A program made the translations under genes and the position numbers. DNA of 64,000 nucleotides from Luteolibacter arcticus (GTDB lineage Bacteria > Verrucomicrobiota > Verrucomicrobiia > Verrucomicrobiales > Akkermansiaceae): positions 122,699-186,698 of the forward strand of contig NZ_JAPDDT010000013.1 of the NCBI RefSeq assembly GCF_025950235.1, given 5' to 3'. Of the stretch, positions 44,540 to 53,850 are shown in pieces. Numbering within the stretch: the first letter of the stretch is position 1; the number at the start of each line of letters is the position of its first letter. The notes under the pieces are model-generated. The model had not been told where the DNA came from, ran no database searches, and saw nothing but the letters and a program-made list of their open reading frames with translations.

Positions 44540-45067
44540 TTACCGGACGAAATCGTCCTTAGTGTAGAGCTTCCGGTCGGGGCCGGCGCTGCGGAGTTCC
44601 ATTTTCGTGGCGCTGAGCTGGTGGAAGAACCACGGGGTGCTCCATGGGTCGCAAAGTTCTCCGGTGGCGTTGACCGATGATCCGCCGGGGAGGTCCAGCC
44701 GGAGCTGTTTGGCATTGTCGCCCAGCAGGGCGGAGGTGATTTCGGCATTGGTGCCGACGGGATTGCCGCCCAAGGCTACGGCGTAGTCGCGGAGGACGAG
44801 CTCCATGCTGTCGATGGCGTCGCGGACGCGTTGGATTTCCTCGGGCGTGAGCAGCGAGAGATCGGTTGCCGGAGGAGGCGGGGGCGGTGGCTCGACGGGA
44901 GTGACGGCCGGTTCTTCGGAAGACGTTTCCGGTGCGGGCGGTGGCGGGTTTTTCGCCGCCGGGGGAGCCGGGGACGGGGAGGCAGGCGCCGGCTGTGATT
45001 CCCATGGCCGCCAGAGGGCAAGGCCTAACAGGAGGATCGCGACGACGGTGGCGACGAGGACTTTCAT
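44540..45067 (-). CDS. Membrane-anchored pseudopilin (GspG-C)-like protein
   Basis: A 175-residue protein. One N-terminal helix (VLVATVVAILLLGLALW) is followed by a long Pro/Ala/Ser-rich linker (residues 25-70) and a C-terminal domain. The segments ELCDPWSTPWFFHQLSATKM and SAGPDRKLYTKDDFV resemble the C-terminal end of type II pseudopilins of the GspG type (SAGPDGxxxTxDDI), including a likely calcium-binding Asp pair. It lacks a type IV prepilin cleavage motif. No other secretion genes are near. A truncated copy lies at 35334-35591. Confidence 0.7.
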   Translation of the reverse strand: MKVLVATVVAILLLGLALWRPWESQPAPASPSPAPPAAKNPPPPAPETSSEEPAVTPVEPPPPPPPATDLSLLTPEEIQRVRDAIDSMELVLRDYAVALGGNPVGTNAEITSALLGDNAKQLRLDLPGGSSVNATGELCDPWSTPWFFHQLSATKMELRSAGPDRKLYTKDDFVR

Positions 45068-45093
45068 GGGAAACTACGGTAGGTCTCGTAGTT

Positions 45094-46644
45094 TCAGACC
45101 CGCATGAAGCCGAGGTCCGGCGTGGCGAAACGGCCGAGATTCGGGAAGACCACCGGCAGGTGGGCGGCATCCACGCCGAACCATTTGGCCATGGTGGCGC
45201 TGTATTCGTCCACGCTGGTGGTGGGGATCCAGCGGCCGGTGCTGGTGTCGTCGGGGCCATTGACGGTGAGCACCGGGAAGGTGCCGTAGGTCTTCTTGCC
45301 GATCACGGCGCCGGTGGTGGGATTGCCATTGCCACCGAAGATGAGGTGGTGGCTGCCCCAGCCGTGGTCGCTGCCCTGGCCATTGGTGGGGAAGGTGCGG
45401 CCGAAGTCGGAGGTGGTGAAGCCGACCACGTTATTCGCCAGGGCGGGATCGCCGATGTCGGGGTTAAGCGGGTTATTGTAGGCGGCGATCTGTTCGATGG
45501 CGGCCTGGAAGGCACCGATGGCCTGGCTGAGCGTGGCAAGCAGGTTGGCGTGGGAGCCGGTCACGGCGGCCTCCTCCTGGGTGCCGTCACCCAACTGGGC
45601 GGTGTGGGTGTCGTAGCCGCCGGCGGAGACGAAGAAGATCTGGCGCTTCACCTTGAGGTTTTTCCGGCCGGCAATGATGCGGGCGACCATCTTCAATTGA
45701 TCGCCAAGGCCGCCGGAAGGAAAGGGCGTGTTCCAGACCCAATTGGCGGGAGCACCGGATGAGGTGGCCGCGACCGAGTCATTGAGAATGGCTCCCGCGA
45801 TGATGGCATTATCAATGACATCACCGAAGGCGTCGGCCTGGAGGTTCTCTTGGTTTAGCCGGGCGATCCGGCGGATGACATTTCCCCGCTCCGCCGTCGA
45901 GGTGCTGTTAGAAGCGGCACCGGCCAAGGTGACAGCGCCACTGGTAGAGACGTGGAACTGCTGGACGGTATTGCCCACCTCGAAGGTATTGGCCCCGGCG
46001 ATGCTGGTGCAGAGGGAAACCTTCGCCCGGTCCACCGGATCCTCGAGCAACTCGGTCTGGTACGGATGGAGATAGTCGGCGACGCGGCCACCCCAACCGC
46101 TGCGAGGCGGTTGGTCGGGCAGCGAGGTTTGCCAGTGGGTGACCTGATCGGAGTGGGAAAATAGCTGAGGCGGCAAGGCGACGAGTTTCTTCTGATACTG
46201 GACGCGGTTGGTCGGGAAGAGCAGCGGACCCACGTTGAAGAGCGTGGCCAGCTTGCCAGCCTGGAAGAGGTTGGCGAGCTGCGGGCAGCCGGGGTGGAAG
46301 CCGTATTCGTTGCCGTCGTTGTTCAGCGGTGAGATCGGCAGCAGCAGGGATTCCGGGATGAACAGATTCCCGCGGATCGCCGCATAGTTCGCATGCTGGG
46401 CTCCGCGCGGGATGATCAGGTTGTTGGCATCGTTGCCGCCGTTGAGGAAGATGCAGACCAGCGCCTTGTAGTCGGTGAAGCTGCCGCCGACGCCATTGCC
46501 TTGGGCGAGGGCGGAATTGATGAGCCGGAAATCCCGCAGGGTGGTGGAGATGGCGGCGGAGCCCAGTGCGGCCCCGCCGATGGTGCGGAAGAAGCTGCGG
46601 CGGGAGCGGAGGAGACGGGCGCGGTCCTGGTCGATGGTGGACAT
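45094..46644 (-). CDS. DUF1501 domain protein with Tat-type signal
   Basis: A 516-residue protein. It begins with an RSFFRTIGGAALGSAAISTT region after a twin Arg, consistent with Tat export. Family features: LVCIFLNGGNDANNLIIP, HPGCPQLANLFQAGKLATLF, SHSDQVTHWQTSL and the end region FTTSDFGRTFPTNGQGSDHG followed by HHLIFGG. DUF1501 proteins belong to the sulfatase/alkaline phosphatase-like clan. It follows the DUF1800 gene by 19 bases in the same direction, the standard pair arrangement, and is probably secreted with it. Confidence 0.94.
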   Translation of the reverse strand: MSTIDQDRARLLRSRRSFFRTIGGAALGSAAISTTLRDFRLINSALAQGNGVGGSFTDYKALVCIFLNGGNDANNLIIPRGAQHANYAAIRGNLFIPESLLLPISPLNNDGNEYGFHPGCPQLANLFQAGKLATLFNVGPLLFPTNRVQYQKKLVALPPQLFSHSDQVTHWQTSLPDQPPRSGWGGRVADYLHPYQTELLEDPVDRAKVSLCTSIAGANTFEVGNTVQQFHVSTSGAVTLAGAASNSTSTAERGNVIRRIARLNQENLQADAFGDVIDNAIIAGAILNDSVAATSSGAPANWVWNTPFPSGGLGDQLKMVARIIAGRKNLKVKRQIFFVSAGGYDTHTAQLGDGTQEEAAVTGSHANLLATLSQAIGAFQAAIEQIAAYNNPLNPDIGDPALANNVVGFTTSDFGRTFPTNGQGSDHGWGSHHLIFGGNGNPTTGAVIGKKTYGTFPVLTVNGPDDTSTGRWIPTTSVDEYSATMAKWFGVDAAHLPVVFPNLGRFATPDLGFMRV

Positions 46645-46663
46645 GACGTTTCGTGGTGTGGGC

Positions 46664-49600
46664 TCAGCGTTGGATCGCGTGCTCGGGGGAAACGGCGATG
46701 AAGTAGAGGACGGCGCGGATGCGATTCCTCCGGTCGGTCTCGGTGGGGGTGGCGGGGTAAGCGATGTAGCCGGTGCCGGTATTGATGGAGACGTAGTTAT
46801 AGATCTCGTTTTCCAAGGCGGTGCTCGCCGGCCTGCCCATCAGGATCCCCGACAGCTCCTGGATCAGGGCGCGGAGGTTGGGGGTATCGGTCCAGTTGCC
46901 GGTGGCACTGGGTCGGGGACCCATCCACTTCGAGAAGTCCATCATGATGTCGTGCGCGCCACCGACGAAGCTGCTGAAGCCGTTCGTGTAGCCGGCGGTG
47001 AGGCTGCCGCTGCCGGTGGTGCTGGTCGTGTGGTAGATGCCGGCGAAGAGGAAATTCGCCTGGCGGATGACGTTTGTGTCGGAGCTGATCTGGAACTCCG
47101 GCGTGACGAGGCCGCTATCGGCAAGCAAGCCGGGGAACTTGTAGCCGGGCTCGAAGAAATTGAAGACGGTGGGAGCACCCAGCGGGGTCTGGCCCAGCGC
47201 GGTATCGGTATTTCCGACATTCCAGTCCGAGTAGCCGGAAACGACGGTGCCCGAGCGGTTCAAGATCGGAGCATGCGGCGCGGCATTGAAGGTGCCCGTG
47301 CGGTCAAGAGTCGTGGGCGGCGGGGTGGTTTCGCCCTCCCGCTTCAACGTGAAGCGGCGGGGCTCGGTACCAGCGACGGTATCAATCACATAGACCCCAT
47401 CCGGTGGTGCCGGATTGCTGATCGCGATGAAGCTCATGGTCAACTTGCCACCCACCACCAGTCCCGGCAGCGTGCCGCAGGTAACGATCAGGTCCGCATT
47501 GTTCCTCAATTGCGAATAGCCGCCGCGGAAGACCGCGATGTCGATGTCTCCGGATCTCGCCGCGGTGGCGATGTCAGGGGCGGTGACGGTGAAGGTGGTA
47601 TTACCGGTCCGCGTCACGGGGAAGATCCCGCTCACGAGGGTGCCCGCGATGCCGGTGCGGAAGCGCAGATAGGCCGATTGGCCGGTGGCGAAACCGTGAT
47701 CGCCGGAGGTGGAGGTGACCGTGATGAGATTGCCATCCAGCGGCTGGCTCCAGGTGCCCCTGAAGATGTCCCGTGTTCTAACAGTGAAGCTGTTTGCGGG
47801 CGGCGTGGCGAACAGCGTGTAGTCGCCATCGTGGGACTGGGTGCCCGTCCCTGAGAAGCCGAGCAGGACCTTCTGGTTGTTTGCCAGACGATGGGCCATT
47901 GCCCCGGTGTTCACGGTGATCAGGCCGCCGTCCTGCGCGTAGGTTCCGGCGAAATTGTTTTCCGGGCGGAAGGCGCGGGCGAGCTGGGTGACGCGGACGA
48001 CTGGTTCGCGCTGCTTGCCAAAGCCGGGTGCCTCGGTGGCTTCGAGCGAGCGGGCTTCGTAGTCGAGCAGGATGGCCTTGATGACGGCCTTCATGTCGCC
48101 GCGGACGCCGGAGCCATTGTCGTTGAACTTCTGAACCACGCGGTAAACGTAGCCGGGTGTCGGCGTGGACGTGACCAACCGTTGGATCAACTGGCTACAG
48201 AGGAAGGGCCCGATGTTCGGGTGTTGGAAGAGCTGGTCGTGGACGGCATCGAGTTCGAGAGCGGGCAGGGCTTGGAACTCCGGGTTGTTCGCGATCGGGG
48301 CAATGGTGTGGTCACCGTAGGGATTGAGCGGGGTGCCATTGAGCACCGGAATGCCCGGAAGGACGACATTGTTGAGCAAGCGCTTTTTCCCGGTGAAGTG
48401 GCAGGCCGGGACCTCACGCATGGGATCGATCCAATTCGACGTGGAGGGGAAGGTGGTCCTGCTGCCGGTGTAATTGTAGCCCCAGCCGGTGAAGACGTGG
48501 GCGTAGCCGATGATGGAGTCCTGGTCATAGACCGGGATGAGTTCGCCCTTCGAATTCAGCATCGGCGAGCCATCGGGATGCAGGCGGTAGAGGCCGAGCG
48601 AGAAGAGCTGCAGGATCTCCCGGGCATAGTTCTCATTCGGGATGCGACCGGCGGACAGGCTCGGCTTGTTGTTATTCAACATGTCGAGGTAGCGGCCCAT
48701 CGCCGGATGCAGGGTCACCGCTTCCAGCAGGTCGCGGACATTGCCGAAGGAGTGATCTAACAGGACGTCGTAGTAATCGGAGATCGTGTTGGCGCGTTCG
48801 TCGAGCGGGCCGCTTTCGGAGATGACCATGATCTCGCTGAGTGCGAAGGCGATCCGCTGGCGGAGCTGATCCTCGCCCTGGATCGAGTTCTTCCACCAGG
48901 AGTTGAAGGAAAGAGTGCCGGGGTAAGTGTTGTTGTTGGGATTGGACACGTTCCGGAATTGCTCGACGTAGGGCAGGTGCCTGGTGGCCTGCTTTTCGAA
49001 CTCGTCGTCGATCCACTCGTCGAAGGACGCCAATCCGGTCAGGGCGGTGATGTCGGCGCTGCTGGCACCGAACGTCGCCTGCTGGAGGAAGCGGGAGGCG
49101 GCGTTGAAATTGTCGTTCCCGGTGTCGTCTTCGGTGGTCCAATCCGGCGGGGCAGGCGGAGGAACGAAGGCAGGCGTGTTTCCAAGAACGACATGTTCAA
49201 AGCGGGTCAGCAGGTGGCCCGGCACGGTCGCGATCACCGGCGTCGCCTTCGCCATCTCGCTGGGCGTGAGCCAACCGACGGCGAGATGATCGGTGCCGCC
49301 GCTTTCCTTGTGGAGGACTTCCAGATAGTAGCGCCGGCCTGCTTCCAGATGGAGCAGGGGCGAGGGGGTGGCGGAGGTCCAGTCGGTGGAAGAAACCGGG
49401 GCGGTGAGCTCGGCCCGCTTCCAGGCATTCACCGGCTCCTCGTCATCGGAAAGGTAGAAGACGGCGGCTTCATCGGCGCGGAGGTAGAAGCGGTATTCGC
49501 CGGTCTCAGGGGCGGTGATGAATCCGCGGAGGCGTGCACCGTAGTCTTCGCCGCTGTCCGAAGGGGCCGCGAGGGAAGAAAGAATCGACGTGGAGTCGGG

Positions 49601-51343
49601 AGCATCCGCGACCGGGATCTGGGCGACACCCGAGCCTCCGACCTCGGTCCAGAGTTCGCGGGTGATGCCGCCGCTGGTTTGGAGGATGGTGATGTTCAGG
49701 AAGGCGGAGCCGGAGCCGGTGGCATTGGTCGCGGTCAGCATCACCTTCCATTCCCCGGGAGTCGCCGGCGTGCCGGTGATCAGGCCGGTGCTGCCCAGGG
49801 TGAAGCCGGGAGGCAGGTTCACCGCGGAGTAGGAGGTCGGGGTGGCGCTGGCCTTGATCTGATAGCTGAACGCGGGACCGCCGACGAACGTCAAGGCCTC
49901 GAAGGGCGCATAGATGCGCGGAGGAGCATTCGGAAAGAGGCGGTTCTGGGGGATTACTTGCCGAGTGGAAATGCTGGCCGATTGCCAGGACAGGATCGCC
50001 TTGTGGCCGCCGGTGTTTTGGTAGTGCTCCAGCACGATGGGGTAACGCTTGCCTGCCTCGAGCGAGACGACCGCGGACGCACCGTTCTGGGTCGGCACCA
50101 CGGGCGGGTTCTCCCAATCGGTGTCTATCAGAGGATAGGGGGAAGTCGTGGAGGCAAGTGGGAGGAGCTGCCCATTGACCCACAGGCGGCACATTTCGTT
50201 GGCATCCACGTGGAAGGTGTAGGCCTGCGAGTATTCCGGCAGGACCTCGCCTTCCCAGCGGCTGGAGAAGTGGATCGAAGCCCCGCTGACAGTGATCGGG
50301 CTACCGGGCCACACCGCGACGTCGCTGTTGAAATTCACCGTGGGATCGGTCCGAGTGAGCACCGGAACTCCCGTGAAGTAGGGAGTGTTCAAGGTGGGCG
50401 TGGTGGTGGGCGGTGGATTGTTCGGATGCTTCCAGAAGCTGGCCAGCAGGCCGGTGCCGATGGGTTGCATGCCATCCTTGATCAAGACGCCGGCGGTCAC
50501 GGCGGCTCCGCGCGAATAGGCGGCGTCCGCCTTCACCGAAAGCACGGCCAGCTCGTCGGACTCGGTCAGGATGTCCGCCACCGGGATGACCGGCACCATC
50601 ACTTCGGTGGAGGCCAGCGGGACGGCGACGGTGGTGGGCACGCCGGTATAGTCGGTGGCACTTGCGCTGCCACTCGATTCGAGCTTCACCAGCACTCGTC
50701 CGATGCCACCGCTGCGTCGCACGCGGAAGCTGGCGGAGTCGGCGGCTGGACCTGAGGTGGGCTCGGTGGCCTCGGCGTCGGCGGTGGTGATGGTAATGGT
50801 CGACGTGGCCTGCAGCGCGGCCGTCAGGGCGGCCATGTCATTGCCAGCGTTGGGATTGAAGCCGGTCTGGATTTCTTCCCAGTCGGTCAGCCCGTCGCCA
50901 TCGGTATCGACGTCCGCGACGATCACGCGAAAGAAGGCCGTGGTTGCCAGCGGCCGGGGAGTGGTGACGGAAAGGTCGCCAGCGACACCGGCATGCTGTC
51001 CGGGAAGAGTGACCCAGGAACCCGCGACGCTGGGGGTCTCGCTGCTCTGGACCTGGTAGCGCTTGCCGGCTTGCGACGGCCACTTCAAGAGCAGATTGGC
51101 ACCTTGCGGAATAATCTGGCGAACGGCGAAGAAATCACTGCCGGCCTGCGGGTCGGTGCCGGCTTCGGATTCCTCCAGGTTGGTACGTCCATCACCATCG
51201 GAGTCTTGGCCCGACGTGATGACTGCCGGACCAAACTTGGATTCCCAGACATCGCTGAGACCATTCGAGTTGAGGTCGAGGTCGGCGCGGGAAATGGCAA
51301 CGAGACACAGTGCCAACGCGGCACGGCGAAAATTACGGTACAT
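46664..51343 (-). CDS. Giant DUF1800 protein with Calx-beta and PA14 domains
   Basis: A 1,559-residue exported protein from the ATG at 51343 (MYRNFRRAALALCLVAISRA); the frame opens 28 codons earlier. Order: a thrombospondin-like calcium repeat near residue 40 (DSDGDGRTNLEES), a Calx-beta segment near 190-290, a PA14 domain near 300-460, an Ig-like putative domain near 480-570, a second PA14-like domain near 580-720, and then DUF1800 from about residue 745 (FLQQATFGASSADITAL) to the end at VSPEHAIQR. The C-terminal half has an insert of beta-strand domains. It forms an operon with DUF1501. PA14 and Calx-beta suggest carbohydrate binding at the surface. Confidence 0.92.
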   Translation of the reverse strand: MYRNFRRAALALCLVAISRADLDLNSNGLSDVWESKFGPAVITSGQDSDGDGRTNLEESEAGTDPQAGSDFFAVRQIIPQGANLLLKWPSQAGKRYQVQSSETPSVAGSWVTLPGQHAGVAGDLSVTTPRPLATTAFFRVIVADVDTDGDGLTDWEEIQTGFNPNAGNDMAALTAALQATSTITITTADAEATEPTSGPAADSASFRVRRSGGIGRVLVKLESSGSASATDYTGVPTTVAVPLASTEVMVPVIPVADILTESDELAVLSVKADAAYSRGAAVTAGVLIKDGMQPIGTGLLASFWKHPNNPPPTTTPTLNTPYFTGVPVLTRTDPTVNFNSDVAVWPGSPITVSGASIHFSSRWEGEVLPEYSQAYTFHVDANEMCRLWVNGQLLPLASTTSPYPLIDTDWENPPVVPTQNGASAVVSLEAGKRYPIVLEHYQNTGGHKAILSWQSASISTRQVIPQNRLFPNAPPRIYAPFEALTFVGGPAFSYQIKASATPTSYSAVNLPPGFTLGSTGLITGTPATPGEWKVMLTATNATGSGSAFLNITILQTSGGITRELWTEVGGSGVAQIPVADAPDSTSILSSLAAPSDSGEDYGARLRGFITAPETGEYRFYLRADEAAVFYLSDDEEPVNAWKRAELTAPVSSTDWTSATPSPLLHLEAGRRYYLEVLHKESGGTDHLAVGWLTPSEMAKATPVIATVPGHLLTRFEHVVLGNTPAFVPPPAPPDWTTEDDTGNDNFNAASRFLQQATFGASSADITALTGLASFDEWIDDEFEKQATRHLPYVEQFRNVSNPNNNTYPGTLSFNSWWKNSIQGEDQLRQRIAFALSEIMVISESGPLDERANTISDYYDVLLDHSFGNVRDLLEAVTLHPAMGRYLDMLNNNKPSLSAGRIPNENYAREILQLFSLGLYRLHPDGSPMLNSKGELIPVYDQDSIIGYAHVFTGWGYNYTGSRTTFPSTSNWIDPMREVPACHFTGKKRLLNNVVLPGIPVLNGTPLNPYGDHTIAPIANNPEFQALPALELDAVHDQLFQHPNIGPFLCSQLIQRLVTSTPTPGYVYRVVQKFNDNGSGVRGDMKAVIKAILLDYEARSLEATEAPGFGKQREPVVRVTQLARAFRPENNFAGTYAQDGGLITVNTGAMAHRLANNQKVLLGFSGTGTQSHDGDYTLFATPPANSFTVRTRDIFRGTWSQPLDGNLITVTSTSGDHGFATGQSAYLRFRTGIAGTLVSGIFPVTRTGNTTFTVTAPDIATAARSGDIDIAVFRGGYSQLRNNADLIVTCGTLPGLVVGGKLTMSFIAISNPAPPDGVYVIDTVAGTEPRRFTLKREGETTPPPTTLDRTGTFNAAPHAPILNRSGTVVSGYSDWNVGNTDTALGQTPLGAPTVFNFFEPGYKFPGLLADSGLVTPEFQISSDTNVIRQANFLFAGIYHTTSTTGSGSLTAGYTNGFSSFVGGAHDIMMDFSKWMGPRPSATGNWTDTPNLRALIQELSGILMGRPASTALENEIYNYVSINTGTGYIAYPATPTETDRRNRIRAVLYFIAVSPEHAIQR

Positions 51344-51695
51344 GGCGGCTGGTTTTATTGGAAACCGATCCGCGGGGGGACGCGTCAGCCGGGACGGTGA
51401 AACGTCGGAACGAAGAGGACACCTCATTCAATGCCCATTTCGGATGCCTCTGGCGAGGGGAAAGTCGCGGAGCGGCGAAATTCAAGAATTGCGAAATGCA
51501 TGCTTGCCTCCATCCGCGGTGCGGAGAGGTAGCGTTTGGTGGAGCTTCACCCCTCCGGCCTGTCCAAACCGGAGGGGTGAAAAACACCATGTCGAATTCA
51601 AGAAACCAGTGGGCCTTTGAAAAATTAACCTAACGACAAGAACATAGCGGATTCCCACGGTTTCGCGATTCCCTGATCGCGTAGGTCGCTGCCGC
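51344..51695. other. Intergenic region with a hairpin
   Basis: About 350 bases between the five-gene operon and the DUF1800 gene, both read on the minus strand. An inverted repeat with 12-base arms, TCACCCCTCCGG (51547-51558) and CCGGAGGGGTGA (51569-51580), lies in the middle. On the minus strand no T tract follows it, so it is not a clear terminator; it could weaken read-through or act as a leader structure. Confidence 0.5.
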
Positions 51696-53150
51696 TTACG
51701 GCGTGAGCCAGACGCGCAGGGAATAGAAGGCGCGGGGAGGAGTTGCCGGAGCCGAATAGGTGACCGGCTGGTTGTTTCCAATGATATCCGCGAAGCCAGA
51801 GAGCGGCGTCCACGTTCCGGAGCCCAGGTCCGTGCGCGTCTCCAGCGAGTAGTGCCGGGTTTTCCCGGCATAGCCTGCACCGCTGGCCTGCCGCGCGGTG
51901 AAGCCGAGGGAAAGGTTGCTGCCACTGGCAACCGCGATTGTTAGAGGCGAGGGGTCACGGGTGAGCGCCGGAGTCCCGAAAATGTACTCGTCTTGGTTGG
52001 TGATGCCATCGGCATCGGGATCGGCGGTGGGGCCTGAAACCAGCGGGTTTGCGAGTTGGGTGGCATTGAACTGGCTCGCCTTCCATTCCCCATAGGGATC
52101 GGCAGGGGCATTCACCGTCACGATCGCCGTGTTCGAATTGGCACCGCCGGCGGCATTGGTGGCTCGCGCCCAGTAGCTCGTCGTCGTTGTTAGAGCGGGC
52201 GTGGTGAAGGAGGTTGAGGTCGCACCGGCAACGGGGTCGGCCATCGAGGGGGATGTGCCGCGATACCACTGGATGGAAGGCGAGGTGCCGGAGGCCGCCA
52301 CGGTCAGGGTGGCGGTGGTGCCGCTTGGGATCGTGGTGGAGACTGGCTGCGTGGTGATGGTTGGCACCGTGGCGATGCTGACCGTGGCGGTACTGGAATC
52401 TGCTGCCACGCCATCCCGAGTGACGCGGACCCAGTAGTTCGTGGCGGAGGTCAGGTTTGGCGTGGTGTAGGTGGAGGATGTGTTGGCCCCCGGTGCCAGA
52501 TTGGTGGTGGAGCCAGAGGCGCCCCGATACCAGCGGTAAGTCAGGGTGTTCCCATTCGGATTCCCCACGACAGTCAAAGTGGCCTTGGTGCCGCTCGCGA
52601 TCGCGACCGACGCGGGGTGATTGGTGATGATCGCGGGTGCGATCTCGAACAAGAACTCTTGGGGAAAAGAGGCACCGCCTTGGTTCTGCAATTCGTAGGC
52701 AGTTACGGTGACCGTAGTAGAACCTTCCTCGGTGGGGGTTCCGCTGATGACGTGAAAGTAGGGGGTAGGCGGATTGGGAGGGGGAACGTCGCCGTGATCC
52801 AAGCCCGGCGGAAGTCCCGATACCGACCAGCTCACCTTGTCGTTGCTCGGTGTGCCAACGACTTGGAATAGGAAGTAGAGAGGCACTCCAGCAGTTCCGG
52901 TGACAATCTGCGAATTCTCGTCGGGATAGGTCTGCACGATCTCAGTCGCCCCGGTGACCGTATCGTAGGCTCCCAATCCTGCGACGGTCGCCACCACCCA
53001 TTTCGTCGCTTCGCCCAAGCCCGCGCCGCCGAGAAGCTTCGCCTCGGGAAAGAGCATCTGCACGATCGGCGAGCGCTGGAACAGCAGCACCAGCGAGCCG
53101 AGTTTCGACGTCAGGACCCGGCTGCGGACGGCATGGGAAAAGCACTTCAT
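51696..53150 (-). CDS. Exported Ig-like-domain protein with a putative ApbE flavinylation motif
   Basis: A 484-residue protein from the ATG at 53150 (MKCFSHAVRSRVLTSKLGSL), five bases beyond the DUF4266 stop. A hydrophobic region at residues 45-62 is followed by DTVTGAT at 63-69. This matches the ApbE target consensus Dxx[ST]GA[ST], whose last Thr carries FMN in known proteins. Residues 75-170 form a He_PIG-like Ig domain (GVPLYFLFQVVGTPSND, SWSVSGLPPGL), and two further Ig domains follow (170-260, 262-345). A short DxDxDGxxNxxE module (PDADGITNQDEYIFG) precedes the end FYSLRVWLTP. ApbE in the same operon makes flavinylation likely; not proven. Confidence 0.75.
   Translation of the reverse strand: MKCFSHAVRSRVLTSKLGSLVLLFQRSPIVQMLFPEAKLLGGAGLGEATKWVVATVAGLGAYDTVTGATEIVQTYPDENSQIVTGTAGVPLYFLFQVVGTPSNDKVSWSVSGLPPGLDHGDVPPPNPPTPYFHVISGTPTEEGSTTVTVTAYELQNQGGASFPQEFLFEIAPAIITNHPASVAIASGTKATLTVVGNPNGNTLTYRWYRGASGSTTNLAPGANTSSTYTTPNLTSATNYWVRVTRDGVAADSSTATVSIATVPTITTQPVSTTIPSGTTATLTVAASGTSPSIQWYRGTSPSMADPVAGATSTSFTTPALTTTTSYWARATNAAGGANSNTAIVTVNAPADPYGEWKASQFNATQLANPLVSGPTADPDADGITNQDEYIFGTPALTRDPSPLTIAVASGSNLSLGFTARQASGAGYAGKTRHYSLETRTDLGSGTWTPLSGFADIIGNNQPVTYSAPATPPRAFYSLRVWLTP
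52944..52964 (-). other. Candidate flavinylation site DTVTGAT
   Basis: Codes for residues 63-69 (DTVTGAT) of the Ig-domain protein. The established ApbE recognition motif is Dxx[ST]GA[ST]; the final Thr is the covalent FMN acceptor in NqrC and RnfG. The ApbE gene is three genes upstream in the same operon. Confidence 0.6.
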
Positions 53151-53155
53151 CGCGA

Positions 53156-53374
53156 TCAATTGCAGCCGCACCCTCCACCACCGACGCCACCGCCGCCGAA
53201 GCTGGCTTCGCGGGAGAAGTAAGCGTGGTCGGTCATGGCCGTTTCGAGCGGGTCCAGGCTGTCCGCCATCACGGGCTTGGCCAGCGTGCCGCGCTCGTAG
53301 GGCTGGACCCGCACCAGTGCGGGCGAGCAGGCGGGGAGCACGATGGCGGGGATCAACAGGATGAGCCGGTTCAT
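53156..53374 (-). CDS. DUF4266 lipoprotein with glycine-rich CGC tail
   Basis: A 72-residue protein. Lipobox LPAC gives acylated Cys16 after MNRLILLIPAIV. The mature part has the conserved DUF4266 pattern RVQPYERGTLAKPVM followed by DHAYFSREASFGGGGVGGGG and the end CGCN. The two terminal cysteines (C69 and C71) separated by Gly could bind a metal or be a redox pair. DUF4266 proteins are known to sit with ApbE and DUF3570 genes, as here. It starts inside the ATGA overlap with the thioredoxin-like gene. Confidence 0.85.
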   Translation of the reverse strand: MNRLILLIPAIVLPACSPALVRVQPYERGTLAKPVMADSLDPLETAMTDHAYFSREASFGGGGVGGGGCGCN

Positions 53375-53850
53375 TGTTCTAACAGAGCTTCGATTTCCTT
53401 CACGTATTCAGCCTCGGTCTTGGCGCCCTTGAAGCCGCTGTGGACATGGCGGATCACGCCCTTGCGGTCGGCGATGTAGCTGGCGGGCATCGTCGGCGGC
53501 TTGAAGAAGGCGGCGGCCTTGTGGGTGGAGTCGTGGACCAGCGGGAACTTCGCGCCCATCTTGGCGGCGAATTTCTGGTGCTTGTCGGGCGCGTCATCGA
53601 CACCCACGCCGATGATCACCAGGCCCTTCGCGGCATACTTGTCGTGGAGCCGGTTGAAAGCGGGAAAGGAGGCCTTGCACGGGCCACACCACGAGGCCCA
53701 GAAGTCCACGATCACCACCTTGCCCTTGGTCTCGGGGAGTTTGGCACCCGGGATCAGGGTCGAGAGCTTGGGCATGGTCTGCCCGACTTTCGCGGGCTCG
53801 GCGGCGAGCGTTGAAAGGGTGGCGGCGAGAATGACGGCGACGAGTTTCAT
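53371..53850 (-). CDS. Exported thioredoxin-like (TlpA-type) protein
   Basis: A 159-residue protein with a signal peptide (MKLVAVILAATLSTLAA) and a thioredoxin fold. The active site is WCGPC at residues 54-58 (FWASWCGPCKASFPAFN). A TlpA/ResA-type helix and strand insertion (DAPDKHQKFAAKMGAKFPLV) and a cis-Pro (PTMPASYI) are present. It is expected to reduce disulfides in the periplasm. It overlaps both ApbE and DUF4266 genes by ATGA, so all three are translationally coupled. A likely substrate is the CGC tail of the DUF4266 lipoprotein (inference). Confidence 0.92.
   Translation of the reverse strand: MKLVAVILAATLSTLAAEPAKVGQTMPKLSTLIPGAKLPETKGKVVIVDFWASWCGPCKASFPAFNRLHDKYAAKGLVIIGVGVDDAPDKHQKFAAKMGAKFPLVHDSTHKAAAFFKPPTMPASYIADRKGVIRHVHSGFKGAKTEAEYVKEIEALLEQ

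Noticed and set aside
51547..51580. Hairpin as a terminator of the flavinylation operon
   Set aside because: On the minus strand no T tract follows the stem, so I describe it only as an inverted repeat.
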